Of a stretch of 64,000 nt of DNA, positions 49,466-59,119 are shown piece by piece. A program made the translations under genes and the position numbers. The DNA lies in the NCBI RefSeq assembly GCF_001264245.1, contig NZ_CP011339.1:3286001-3350000 (forward strand), in the 5' to 3' direction. Under the pieces are notes generated by a model, which saw nothing but the letters and a program-made list of their open reading frames with translations, was not told the origin of the DNA and did not search any database. Positions within the stretch are counted from its first letter, which is position 1; every line of letters starts with the position of its first letter. This DNA is from Microcystis panniformis FACHB-1757. GTDB lineage: Bacteria > Cyanobacteriota > Cyanobacteriia > Cyanobacteriales > Microcystaceae.

Positions 49466-50781
49466 TTACGTCGATAAAACTATCAGTTTTTCCCAACGTT
49501 CAGCTAACCACCTCTGTCCCTCTGTTATTGAGAGAAAACCCAAACCTCTGAAAAGATTCAATCCTATAGTTGTGAGAATTGACCAATTGCTGGCCGCTTG
49601 AAAATCACTTATCTCGCTTTTATCTTCCTCAAAAATTACATCTTTTACCCAATGTAACTGATTTTCTATTTTCCAGTGTCCTCGAATAATTTTAGCAAAT
49701 ACTTGAGCGGATTCGGTTAGGCTACTGATATAGTAAGCTGTTTCTTCATAGGTTTTATCCCCGCGACTACCCCTTCTTTCTACTTTAATAACTCTTCGCA
49801 GATTTTCAAACCCTTGTCTTTCATTGTTCCTCACTTTAAAAACTTCTATTTTTCTTGATATTTTTCGTCCATGACTATTATCTTGTTCAAGAAAGCAACT
49901 TTCTGGCTTTGAGGAATTACTCAGGTCTTGTATTCGCTGATAAAGATTTTTCTGATTTCCTTTAACGGTGATAACATAATCATTTTGGCTCTTCGGTTTG
50001 TGTTATGCAATGGACGGGAGTTATAAGGGATGGAACCCTTATATAGAAAGGCATTTAGCGATTTTTGTTAATTGTTTTTTTCTAGAGCGAACTAATCAAT
50101 TAAGTCTCTTGCCAGATAAGGATTTAGTCGATTTATGCCCCCCTATCGAACCATACCAAGTAACGAAGAACCATCATTTTTACTCTTGGCTATTAAGCTG
50201 ATTGTTTTTTTCTGACAGTGTAAAGCATCCCCGGTAAAAACTTGATTTTGGAGAGAGCAATCCTCAATTATAGCTTGACCTTCGTTGATTTCAGACCCTT
50301 TTTTGTTTTCGATTCTTTTTAAGTGTAATACTAAGCCACTTTCTTGACTAAACAATGAGACAAACATGATAAAATTTTGTTGTTCATTATTAGGATTCTT
50401 TAGGGTGTTTTTGAGACTTTTTCCATCCATCCCTAGCCAATTTATGTCATCTCTTTGTCCATATTCTTCTAATGCCCATTCATTAAACATTTTTAACAAA
50501 CTCTGCCAGTCAACTCCCATCATTACCCTTCTAATTGTTGAATAGGACGGGACTCTTTCTGGAATTATGTTAAATTCTTGACTGAGCCTGTGCCGATTAT
50601 TTTTAGCCAACTCTCCTAGTTCTCTCTAACCTGAGTATCCTAGCATTGTTCCCAGTATTATTACTACTAATACTATCCATAAAGGGTGTCTTTTTCCTTT
50701 ATCTTTCCGAAAGTCCTTGACTTGTTTCAGTTTTTCTATTAAGCTCAACATATCTTTCAAAAGTTCGCGTTCACTTCTCAT
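49466..50781 (-). pseudogene. ISAs1-like transposase, nonsense codon plus MITE
   Basis: The N-terminal part (MRSERELLKDMLSLIEKLK, then DFRKDKGKRHPLWIVLVVI) is the transposase-associated domain. An in-frame TAG follows GYSG (about 50623-50625). Next comes the DDE part (WLGMDGKSLKNTL, FTGDALHCQKKTI) up to AKSKND, where the MITE at 49987-50172 intervenes. The rest starts YVITVKGNQKN and ends with RGHWKIENQLHWVKDV. Two independent lesions make it dead. Confidence 0.88.
49987..50172. mobile_element. MITE family A, copy 3
   Basis: 186 bp, GGCTCTTCGG to GAAGAACC, flanked by a perfect 8-bp duplication ATCATTTT (49979-49986 and 50173-50180). It lies inside the transposase gene of the ISAs1-like element. 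Confidence 0.92.
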
Positions 50782-50929
50782 TTTACAAAGACAGTGATCG
50801 CTTTTACTTTTGATATTCTGATGGGAGAATGAAACAGCCCTACCCTTATCAAGGGGGGCAGGGGGGATCGAACCCAAAATGTATCTTCTATTTAATTATA
50901 ACCACTTATTTACCACAGACAAAAAAGGG

Positions 50930-51241
50930 TTATTTTAACGGATCGGAAATAGTATCGGAAGGAGCCTCAAACTGTCCAGTAATAACGTATTCTAGACGCA
51001 ATTTCAGCCAAGTAATAAACTGTTGGTTGAGAGAAACAATTGCCGCTGCTGGTTGGGGAGTTTTCTTTTTGATATCGGCAAAAGCGGGAGTATCTAAAAA
51101 AGCTGGATTGGCAATTAACCAAAAATCAATTTCTTGACCTTTTTCTTGATAATTCCTGATTCTTTCCTTCAAAACTTCCTTTTCGATCGCTTCTTCTTCT
51201 AAAAACTTTTGACTGGCTACCAAATAATAATAAGTTGTCAT
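50930..51241 (-). CDS. ycf54: Ycf54 family protein
   Basis: Accessory factor of the Mg-protoporphyrin IX monomethyl ester (oxidative) cyclase, needed for ring E of chlorophyll. The 103-residue protein from MTTYYYLVASQKFL shows EIDFWLIANPAFLDTP, PQPAAAIVS and the closing ITWLKLRLEYVITGQFEAPSD, all typical. ATG at 51241 or 51244. It is upstream of nothing on its strand except the IS, and lies beside pdxJ. Confidence 0.93.
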   Translation of the reverse strand: MTTYYYLVASQKFLEEEAIEKEVLKERIRNYQEKGQEIDFWLIANPAFLDTPAFADIKKKTPQPAAAIVSLNQQFITWLKLRLEYVITGQFEAPSDTISDPLK

Positions 51242-51308
51242 CATCTTTCCTTTAATTTTTCAGTGTAATTGTTCCCTAGTCAGGAGATTAGCTGATAGCT
51301 GATAGCCT

Positions 51309-52031
51309 TTACAATTGCCCACGCATAGCCAATTTCATTTCCCTAACAGCCCGTTCCAACCCAACTAAAACCGCACGACTGATAATTGTGTGACCAATGT
51401 TCAATTCTTCCATATTGGGCAAACAGGCGACGGCATAAACATTCCAATAGGTCAAACCGTGACCAGCATTCACCCGCAAACCGAGAGAGGAAGCGTATTC
51501 ACAACCTTCTTTAAGAATTGTTAATTGTGCTTGACGATCGCTCTCCTGTTGTGCTTCGGCGTATTGACCGGTGTGGAGTTCAATAAATTTCGCCCCCGTA
51601 TTAGCGGCCGCTTGAATTTGGGCAAAATCGGCATCAATAAACCAACTAACGGGAATATTAGCCGATTGCAGGCGCTCGACAACCTGACAAAAACGGTCAA
51701 AATTGCCCAGTATATCGATCCCCCCTTCCGTGGTCACTTCCTCGCGCTTTTCGGGGACAAGGGTGACATAATCGGGTTTAATATCGAGAGCAATGGCGAT
51801 CATTTCCTCCGTCGGGGCCATTTCCAGATTCAGATGAGTCCGCACCGTTTGCCGGAGAATCCGCACATCGCGATCCTGGATATGACGACGATCCTCGCGC
51901 AAGTGAACGGTAATACCATCAGCACCGCCGATTTCAGCCAAAACTGCCGCCGCCACGGGAGCTGGTTCCACGGTACGGCGAGCTTGGCGAATTGTGGCCA
52001 CATGGTCGATATTGACACCCAAAGTCAGCAA
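51309..52031 (-). CDS. pdxJ: Pyridoxine 5'-phosphate synthase
   Basis: Condenses 1-deoxyxylulose 5-phosphate with aminoacetone phosphate in vitamin B6 synthesis. The frame is open to an ATG at 52067, but a perfect AGGAGG lies 7 bases before a TTG at 52031, giving the normal N-terminus (TTG)[18 protein letters not shown] and the usual 240 residues. Further motifs: [26 protein letters not shown] and [11 protein letters not shown]. The frame is intact. Confidence 0.95.
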   Translation of the reverse strand: MLTLGVNIDHVATIRQARRTVEPAPVAAAVLAEIGGADGITVHLREDRRHIQDRDVRILRQTVRTHLNLEMAPTEEMIAIALDIKPDYVTLVPEKREEVTTEGGIDILGNFDRFCQVVERLQSANIPVSWFIDADFAQIQAAANTGAKFIELHTGQYAEAQQESDRQAQLTILKEGCEYASSLGLRVNAGHGLTYWNVYAVACLPNMEELNIGHTIISRAVLVGLERAVREMKLAMRGQL

Positions 52032-52090
52032 AGTTGAACCTCCTTGTTTGTTAGTCCAACTTTCCATCTTACCATTGCGGTCAAAAGCGA

Positions 52091-52435
52091 TTACATACTG
52101 GGGATATTTAAACCACTGGTCAGTTCTTCCATTTTGGCGCGCATGGTTTCCGTGGAGGCACTATAGGCGACTTTCATGGCTTCTAGAATAGACTCGGCCA
52201 CAATCTCCAGATCTTGGGAGAGGAGAGCAGGGTCGATTTCAATACCCCGGGGTTCTTGGTTGCCACTGAGATAGACTGTCACGAAGCCATTTTCACTCTG
52301 GCCGGGAATTTCCATATTTTCCAGTTCTTCTTGCAGAACTTTGGCCCCTTGTTGCACCTGTTGCGCTTTTTGGAAAGCGTCTTGTAATTCTTTAATCTTA
52401 CCGAGACCGAATCCGAATCCTTGTCCTTGTGCCAT
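52091..52435 (-). CDS. ebfC: YbaB/EbfC nucleoid-associated protein
   Basis: 114 residues from [18 protein letters not shown] (ATG 52435). [25 protein letters not shown] and the following helix are the YbaB signature (residue block GIEIDPALL diagnostic). It binds DNA as a dimer in the nucleoid. The frame is open to 52540 but upstream sequence is unlike the family. It precedes pdxJ by 60 bp on the same strand, possibly co-transcribed. Confidence 0.92.
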   Translation of the reverse strand: MAQGQGFGFGLGKIKELQDAFQKAQQVQQGAKVLQEELENMEIPGQSENGFVTVYLSGNQEPRGIEIDPALLSQDLEIVAESILEAMKVAYSASTETMRAKMEELTSGLNIPSM

Positions 52436-52698
52436 GGTGTTTTTTTTGTTTAAGGGGTCATTCAAGGTTTTTATTGTACTGCTTAAGGTGAACCGGGTCA
52501 ACTTTTTGCCCTCAAAGGGCCAAAAAGTGATTAATGACAACGATGACTTTCTGACTGGGTTAAGGTTTGCGGGAACTTGTTCTCTCTTAATCCGTCACGG
52601 GATGGTCAGAAAGAGACATCCGAAAAATTATCCTAACCACTGAGTCGATTACCCCACGCCATAATAGAATTGTTGCTTTGACGAGGAGAATAGCAATT

Positions 52699-53895
52699 TT
52701 GAACGCCAAAAAAACGGGAATTTTCTTGACAATTGCCCTAAGTTGTGCTTTAGCGGGGAAAGCGGCGATCGCTAATACTTCCCCTTTGGAGGGGACTCGA
52801 TGGAAACTAAGGGGGTGGACAGCCGGAAGTTTGGTGAAAGAAACGGAAATTACTGCCGCTTTCCAGAAAAATATCCTCAGTGGTTCGGCTGGATGCAACC
52901 AGTATAATACTGGCTATCAAGTCAATAATGACACGCTTCAGATCAACCAAGCGATCGCTACTACGAAAAAAGCTTGTCCAGAACCGGAGATGAAACAGGA
53001 AAATCAATATCTTGCTGCCTTGCAAGGAGTGGAACAATTCCAAGTGACAGCTAAAGGCGATTTACAATTATTTTATCGTACTCCCGAAGGTTTAGGAATA
53101 CTCACTTTTACCCCCGCACCAACTACCACGCGCACGGAAAGGACAATTTATATCCATTCTAGGAAACAACCCTGTAGCCAAGGCACAACCAAAGACTGTT
53201 TACAGATGCGAGAGAAACCAGAGGAAAACTGGAGATTGTTCCCTAATAGTATCGAGGGATTTGATTATAAACCAGGATTTTTCTATCAAATTAAAGTTAG
53301 CGTTGAAACCGTCTCCAATCCAGCTACTAATCAAAGTTCGGAAACATGGAAGCTATTAGAAGTTATTAGCCAAACCCCAGAAAAAGAGACTCCGCGAGCT
53401 TGGTTTGATCGACCGTTAACTAATTGGAATAAAGCCAAGGCCCCTATCCCCAAATCTCCCGTTAAAACCGTGATCGATAACCAGTGTCGTGAACAGGTTC
53501 GTCCGGCAATTACTGCCAATGATCAAGCGCTTAATAAAGCAGGATGGTTACTGTACGGATCCGTGCAAACCTATGGTAAAACTAGCGTTATTTCGGCCAT
53601 GAGTGGAGTGGATGGAATGTGCCGACCAATGGGTTATCAAGACTTTGTTTTTGTCGATGGTAAATTCGCTGGCACTCTTTCCCCGCGACCGATGGATTCC
53701 CGCACTGATGGTGCATCTCAGAGAATTGTTTTACAAAATAGCGATCGAATTATTGTGGTTTTTAATCGCTATAAAGATACGGATCCTCTCTGTTGTCCTT
53801 CCCAATTAAGTCGCGTTATTTATCAAATTGAAACAGTCAGCGGAGTGCCAGTGCTTGTTCCCAAAGAAGCGGAAACAGAAGCAGTGAGAAACTAA
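52699..53895 (+). CDS. META/HslJ-domain secreted protein
   Basis: 398 residues from TTG 52699 (MNAKKTGIF), preceded by GAGGAG 11 bases upstream; an upstream TTG at 52678 is less likely. A signal peptide (TGIFLTIALSCALAGKAAIA) is followed by a META domain: LEGTRWKLRGW, LSGSAGCNQYNTGYQ and AATTKKACPEPEM-like TTKKACPEPEM. The C-terminal half is a Cys-containing region without a known domain. Probably periplasmic; role unknown. Intact, followed by a long period-7 array. Confidence 0.85.
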   Translation: MNAKKTGIFLTIALSCALAGKAAIANTSPLEGTRWKLRGWTAGSLVKETEITAAFQKNILSGSAGCNQYNTGYQVNNDTLQINQAIATTKKACPEPEMKQENQYLAALQGVEQFQVTAKGDLQLFYRTPEGLGILTFTPAPTTTRTERTIYIHSRKQPCSQGTTKDCLQMREKPEENWRLFPNSIEGFDYKPGFFYQIKVSVETVSNPATNQSSETWKLLEVISQTPEKETPRAWFDRPLTNWNKAKAPIPKSPVKTVIDNQCREQVRPAITANDQALNKAGWLLYGSVQTYGKTSVISAMSGVDGMCRPMGYQDFVFVDGKFAGTLSPRPMDSRTDGASQRIVLQNSDRIIVVFNRYKDTDPLCCPSQLSRVIYQIETVSGVPVLVPKEAETEAVRN

Positions 53896-54042
53896 TTCAG
53901 TTATCAGTTATCAGTTATCAGTTATCAGTTATCAGTTATCAGTTATCAGTTATCAGTTATCAGTTATCAGTTATCAGTTATCAGTTATCAGTTATCAGTT
54001 ATCAGTTATCAGTTATCAGTTATCAGTTATCAGTTATCAGTG
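53896..54042. repeat. Long period-7 TTATCAG array
   Basis: About 20 uninterrupted direct copies of the heptamer TTATCAG directly after the META gene, the longest such array in the window. No spacers, so not a CRISPR. Confidence 0.97.
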
Positions 54043-54050
54043 AGAAAAAG

Positions 54051-54334
54051 GGCGTTGTCAGATCAGAAGAGGAAAGATGCAATGCTCCGGTGCTGATTCG
54101 GAGCATCTTTCAATTTGACAACGCCGATTGTAGGGCTAATTCATGAATTAGCCCTACGCCGATTGTAGGGCTAATTCCACTGCTAAATCGATCGACTCTT
54201 GTTCCCCACTTAAGCCCAACTATCGGCACTATTCGTTCATTAAACACTAATTGTCAAGATGCAATGCAATCCTTGCTATCAAAGTAATTTCAGTTCCGGT
54301 GCTGATTCGGAGCATCTTTCAATTTGACAACGCC
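54051..54334. repeat. GGCGTTGTCA inverted repeat and 38-bp direct repeat
   Basis: GGCGTTGTCA (54051-54060) and TGACAACGCC (54116-54125) are exact inverse copies. The last 38 bp of this unit (from CCGGTGCTGATTCGGAGCAT) recur at 54297-54334. Between are two GATTGTAGGGCTAATTC copies and their inverse. The rest of the gap to 54533 has no gene. Confidence 0.85.
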
Positions 54335-54533
54335 AGAAAAAGACTGGCAGCTAATAGCTTCTTTATTATATCTCCCGCAAAAGTGAGTTTTTAATCGCAT
54401 TTTCCAGAAAAAGATCGCTTTTCTACTGCTAGGAAATAATCTATTTCTTTCTGCTTCTCCTGACTCGGAGAATACTGACTCGGAGACTCCTCACTTAACG
54501 GAAGATTTTTGATTTATGCAGCAGGTTTATTGA

Positions 54534-55355
54534 TTAGGCACTGATACTAGATAAGTAGTTATAGAATTCTAATAACTCCTCATTAGTTAGCAGTAAACGA
54601 GACTTTTTGCCATAGGTAGAAATCAGGTATTCCCGACCTTTTTCTGTGGTCCAAGCTAATCGTTTCATCTCCACATCAATTTTAGTTTTAAGCACTGAAT
54701 AATCGATTTCTTCGGGAATAACAACAACTGGTTCTGGTGCCGGGGGTTCTTCTTCAGTTAAACTCGCTTCTTCTGGCAATTCTGATAATAAGGAGTAATT
54801 ATCGGTTTCCATTTCTAATAATAAAGGCTCTGGTTCTGGTAAAGGAATATCCTTAACTTGAGGTAATTCCGGTTCAATTTTAGCCGGGGGAATATCCTTA
54901 ACTTGAGGTAATTCCGGTTCAATTTTAGCCGGGGGAATATCCTTAACTTGAGGTAATTCCGGTTCAATTTTAGCCGGGGGAATATCCTTAACTTGGGGTA
55001 ATTCCGGTTCAATTTTAGCTTCAGGACGAGGTATTTCGGTGACTTTAGCCGTTTTAGTCGATTTTTTGGCACTAGGGACGGTTTTAGGTAAATCTTCCGG
55101 TAGAGAAATATTATTGGGGCTGATTTTTTCCACAAGCTGGAGATCGGGGGTGTTTTCAGCTTCTAAAAGCAGTAAAGCTCTTTCTCTGGCTCTATCTTCG
55201 GCGATTTCCACCGTATCTGCCGCTGCTAAACCTGTAACGACCGTTTTTCCCTCAATTTCGATGATCGCTCTCACAATATACTTGCCGTGATCGATTTGAA
55301 CTAACTCGCTAATCAGGGCAACTTGGGGGTAACGTTGGCGTAACTTTTGCAACAT
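54534..55355 (-). CDS. Cyanobacterial protein with 15-residue tandem repeats
   Basis: 273 residues from MLQKLRQRYP (ATG 55355). The N-terminal 80 residues form an alpha/beta domain resembling a small RNA- or protein-binding fold (GKYIVRAIIEIEGKTVVTG, then AEDRARERALLLLE). The middle is four tandem copies of AKIEPELPQVKDIPP, an acidic-proline linker. The C-terminal part (VLKTKIDVEMKRLAW, then TYGKKSRLLLTNEELLEFYNYL) resembles a cyanobacterial helical domain found at the end of other proteins. Function unknown. Confidence 0.72.
   Translation of the reverse strand: MLQKLRQRYPQVALISELVQIDHGKYIVRAIIEIEGKTVVTGLAAADTVEIAEDRARERALLLLEAENTPDLQLVEKISPNNISLPEDLPKTVPSAKKSTKTAKVTEIPRPEAKIEPELPQVKDIPPAKIEPELPQVKDIPPAKIEPELPQVKDIPPAKIEPELPQVKDIPLPEPEPLLLEMETDNYSLLSELPEEASLTEEEPPAPEPVVVIPEEIDYSVLKTKIDVEMKRLAWTTEKGREYLISTYGKKSRLLLTNEELLEFYNYLSSISA
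54841..55020. repeat. 45-nt tandem coding repeat
   Basis: Four direct copies of a 45-bp unit (containing GGAATATCCTTAACTTGAGG on the plus strand), nearly identical in sequence, in frame with the surrounding gene. Copy number is likely to vary between strains. Confidence 0.95.
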
Positions 55356-55777
55356 GGTGACTTTTTCGAGTTCTTTTGTACTTATAATAAAATACTCTAT
55401 CGTAATTATGGAAAAATGTAGCAAGTTCTTGCTAGGATCAAAGATTAGATAAAATTTTCAGTCCTAGGATTAGCCTTGCCCATGGTAACAAGATTCTACT
55501 AGGCTGAAGCTTCTGCCAGAAAGACGAGCGATCGCAAAAAAGTTTGCCAGTGTTCGCTATTGGCTTATCCTAAGAAAGGATTCGATAATTCTCAAGGTAG
55601 GTTCGGGTGTTCGATGCTTGCTTAGTTTACCTTCACTGTCACCTACAGCGATCGCAATTAGCCCGATAGAGATAATCTCTCGAGTCAATGGTTTAAATCA
55701 ATCCTCTCATTATATAAGTATTTAAACTTAATTGTCCACCATTCCGTCAGTGTCTTGTAAGTAAGGATTATTGTTAG
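55356..55777. other. Gap with HIP1 octamers
   Basis: Contains GCGATCGCA twice (about 55529 and 55649) and no supported gene or RNA. It should hold the promoters of the divergent genes on both sides. Confidence 0.5.
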
Positions 55778-58029
55778 ATGGACTTCTCGATCGCCACACT
55801 CCTCTCTCATCTTAGTGATGATAAATTAGCTACGGGTAAACTTCTCGAAAAAAAATTAGGCTGCGAAGACGATCCCGAAAGCTGCGAAAAATTGCAAGTG
55901 ATTCTCGATGCTTTGGAACGTTTGGGAATGGTTGTCAAAGAACGGGGGCGCTATCGTCGTGTAATCGAGGAAAATATCGTAGAAGCAAAGCTGCGCTGTT
56001 CCAGTAAAGAATTTTGCTTTGCTATCCAAGATATCGAAGATGCTGATGACATCTACGTGTCGAAAAATCATCTCAGTAACGCTTGGAATGGCGATCGAGT
56101 TTTAGTCAAAATCATCCGTGAGGGAACCCGTCGTCGTTCTCCGGAAGGAGAGGTGAGATTAATTCTCGAACGAGCTAATCCTTCGCTTCTAGCGCAAGTA
56201 AAACAGGAAAATGAACAGTTTGTGGCGGTTCCCCTCGATGATCGCCTAAAATTTACCCTTAATCTCCTCGAAAATGGTCAAAATCTCCAAGAAAATATCG
56301 ATCACCTCGTTCATGTTTCCGTCCTCCGTTATCCCCTAGGGGAAATGCCTCCCATCGGTAAAGTTACTCGCATTCTCGGTTCTACTGCCGAGGCCGCTGC
56401 CGACACGGATATCGTCTCCTGTAAACACGATCTACCCCATAATTTTCCGCCAGAAGCCCTCGAAATTGCCGATAATTTAGCATATTTCTTCGATAGTGGC
56501 GAAAAAGAACAACTGCGAGATTTAACTCCACTCTTCACCTTTACCATCGAAGATGACACCCCTCTAGATTATCCCCCAATCATTGAAAATGCCTTTTCTT
56601 TAGAGAAAATCAACCAAAATCGCTGGCAAGTGGCCATTCATATCAGCGATGTGGTCCGTTACATTGAACGGGGCGGATTATTGGATAAAGTTGCCAAAAA
56701 ACGGGGAACTGCCGTCTATTTAGGCGAAAAAGTGCTGCCATTAGTCCCGGCTGCCCTTACCAGTCGTTGTTCCCTGTCACCCCAAGAACAGCGCCCCGCT
56801 ATTTCTATCCTCGTCACCCTCGATGATAAGGGGGAGCTAGTGGAGTACGAAATCACCCGCAGCCTCATCCAAGTGGATCAACATTTTACCTATCAACAGG
56901 TGCGCGATCTGCTCAGTGAAGAAGATAGCGAAGCTGCCCCCACCGATACCGTTGAAACCCTGAAAGATTTATTTTTCAGCGTTTGCCCCACCCTAAAATC
57001 CCAACGTCTGCAGCGGGGTAGTTTTGATATTCAATTAGACAAAATCTCTCCCTACAAAGACGAAGGACGGGGGGGACTGTTCTCGCTTCTAATAATTTAC
57101 CGGCCCGTTCTTTACTGACAGAAGTGGCAATTTTAGCCGGCAAAGTTGTCGCTGAACATTTACAGGCCTTAAAATTGCCCTGTATCTACTGTGGACAATC
57201 GGAACCGGATTGGGATGAATTGGAGGATTTACTCAAATTGGCCAATAATTTAGGGGCAGAATTAAATTTAACTGCCGAGGAGGAGATTAAACCCAATGAC
57301 TATCAAAATCTCACCCGCACTTTTTCCGCTTCTTCATCGGTGAAAGTCCTCAATTATCTGCTGCAAGAAACTCTCAAATTAGTTAGATATAGCAGCCATC
57401 CTCTACCCCATTTTGGTTTGGCCTATCCTAGCAATTATACCCACTGTCTCTCCCCCCTACAAAGATATGCCGATCTTTGGGTACAACGGGTGTTAAAACT
57501 CCTACTAACCGAGGGGAAAGATCGCCGCAGCAAAATCGTCAAAGTCGGGGTTAATTTGGGCAGTAATAGCTGTCATGGACAGATTCATTGGAATATTCTC
57601 CCAAGTCAAATTCAGGAGGAGTTAGAAGAAGAAAGCCATCTAATTGTTTCCCATCTCAATGATCGCTCAAAAATTGCTGAAGATGCGGAAAAAGACCTAG
57701 AAGGATTGAAAAAAGCCGAGAAAATGAAAGAAAGAATGGGTCAAGTGTTTCGCGGCTTAATTACCGGTGTACAATCCTATGGTTTCTTCGTGGAAATTTC
57801 CGATTTATTAGTGGAAGGGTTGGTCCATGTTTCTTCTCTCAAGGATGATTGGTACGAATATCGCGCCCGTCATAGCTGTTTGGTAGGACGGAAAAATCGC
57901 GTTGCCTATCGTCTCGGTGATGAGGTAGAAGTGGAAGTAAAAGATGTAGACTATTATCGTCAGCAAATCGATCTAGTTACGGTTAGCGGTGGCAGTTCAG
58001 CAAGTTATGACGACTTAGAAGAAGATTAA
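55778..58029 (+). CDS. RNase II/RNase R family exoribonuclease, frame broken by one base
   Basis: 3'-5' exoribonuclease. The first part has an N-terminal winged-helix and cold-shock-like domains, then the RNB core (VAIHISDVVRYIERGG, LSPQEQRPAISILV). The second part continues RNB and ends in an S1 RNA-binding domain (GLITGVQSYGFFVEISDLLVEGLVHVS, of which GVQSYGFFVEI is diagnostic). The frame is lost at a run of seven G (57069-57075); eight G would give RGGTVLASNNLPARSLLTEV and a protein of about 750 residues. A sequencing error is likely, as both halves are fully conserved. A DUF3153 gene follows after 2 bp. Confidence 0.88.
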
Positions 58030-58031
58030 TT

Positions 58032-58814
58032 ATGAATCAACCAACCACCGAAAAAATCGGGAAAACCCGCTTTATTCTGCCCTTTTTATGCGGTATTTTT
58101 CTCTTTTTAACTGGCTGTGTCCGTTACGATGTGGGCATTAATTTTCCCCACCAACACCACGGGGAAATTATTCAACATATCACCCTCGGACAACGTTTAA
58201 CCAGTCTCAGTCAAACCGAAGCCACTAAATGGTTAAATAGTATCGAACAGAGGGCAAAATTACTTAAGGGGAAAACCGATCATATTTCCGAACGAGAAAT
58301 AATTGTCACTATTCCCTTTAGTAATAGTCAGGAATTAGAGGAAAAATTCAATCAGTTTTTTGATCCTAGTTCTTCCTTTAAAATCAAAAATTCCCCTAAT
58401 ACCGATGATAGCAAATTACTGCAACTAGATTCAAAACTGGCAGTTACAGAACAAGATTGGTTCTTTTTGAACCAGAAAAACTTAAAATTAACCGTTGATT
58501 TGCGGGCTTTGGGTGTACTTTCCGAACAGGGAAATATTATCATTAGCCCCGGTTCCTTAGTCGATATCGACTTCGCTTTAAAGACTCCCTTAGCCGGTCA
58601 AAATATTGAAGATGACTCAGGATTAAATCCCCCGGTAGAACAAGTTGACAATCAGTTAATTTGGCATTTAAAACCGGGAGAAATTAACACCATTGCGGCA
58701 GCTTTTTGGGTTCCTAACTATTTAGGTATCGGCACAATAGTTATTGTTTTAATAACAGTTTTTGCCTATTACTTGAAATATAAACGCTTGCCCGGTGTAT
58801 CCCCATCGACTTAA
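58032..58814 (+). CDS. DUF3153 lipoprotein
   Basis: 260 residues with a lipoprotein signal (FILPFLCGIFLFLTGC, lipidated Cys29) followed by VRYDVGINFPHQHHGEIIQ, and a C-terminal membrane helix (LGIGTIVIVLITVFAYYL). This matches the cyanobacterial DUF3153 family, of unknown function, anchored at the membrane by both ends. It starts 2 bp after the RNase gene, so the two are probably co-transcribed. Confidence 0.88.
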   Translation: MNQPTTEKIGKTRFILPFLCGIFLFLTGCVRYDVGINFPHQHHGEIIQHITLGQRLTSLSQTEATKWLNSIEQRAKLLKGKTDHISEREIIVTIPFSNSQELEEKFNQFFDPSSSFKIKNSPNTDDSKLLQLDSKLAVTEQDWFFLNQKNLKLTVDLRALGVLSEQGNIIISPGSLVDIDFALKTPLAGQNIEDDSGLNPPVEQVDNQLIWHLKPGEINTIAAAFWVPNYLGIGTIVIVLITVFAYYLKYKRLPGVSPST

Positions 58815-58858
58815 ATTGAGAGGGCAACTAAGTAGTTATTGTTAAAAACTGTCAGACA

Positions 58859-58927
58859 CCCCCCTTATTAAGGGGGATTAAGGGGGATCAACACCCCCCT
58901 TATCAAGGGGGGATTAAGGGGGGATCC
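58859..58927. repeat. CCCCCCTTATYAAGGGGGG palindromic repeats
   Basis: Two palindromes (CCCCCCTTATTAAGGGGG and CCCCCCTTATCAAGGGGGG) each followed by GATTAAGGGGGG. The same unit is the insertion site of the ISAs1-like element at 49229. The 305-bp gap has nothing else recognised. Confidence 0.85.
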
Positions 58928-59119
58928 ATCTTCAATTTAATTATGAACAGCCACTTATTGACCGAGATTTAATGATCAATAAGAGAAAAATTAGCCAACT
59001 TATGAAACTGATCTAAAAATTGGCCCGCAATAGGGAAAATCTTGGCTAGGATCAAATCATAGTCATAATTGAGACTAGACGAGTTTCCCTTTTTTACTTT
59101 ATTACTGGCAATTACAGTT

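Larger units (their letters stand above)
49229..50843 (-). mobile_element. ISAs1-like insertion sequence, inactive
   Basis: Both ends carry GTAGGGCTGTTTCATT in inverted form. The flanks CCTTATTAAG and CCTTATCAAG agree in nine of ten bases, fitting a 10-bp duplication typical of ISAs1. The element is about 1.4 kb without the MITE inserted at 49987. Confidence 0.85.

Noticed and set aside
49365..49601. 78-codon plus-strand ORF inside the ISAs1-like element
   Set aside because: It lies antisense to the transposase C-terminus and has no features of a real protein.
53896..54042. Dense direct repeats as a CRISPR array
   Set aside because: The units are 7 bp in tandem without spacers; no cas genes are near.
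54841..55020. 45-bp repeats as a CRISPR array
   Set aside because: They are contiguous, without spacers, and in frame within a coding sequence.
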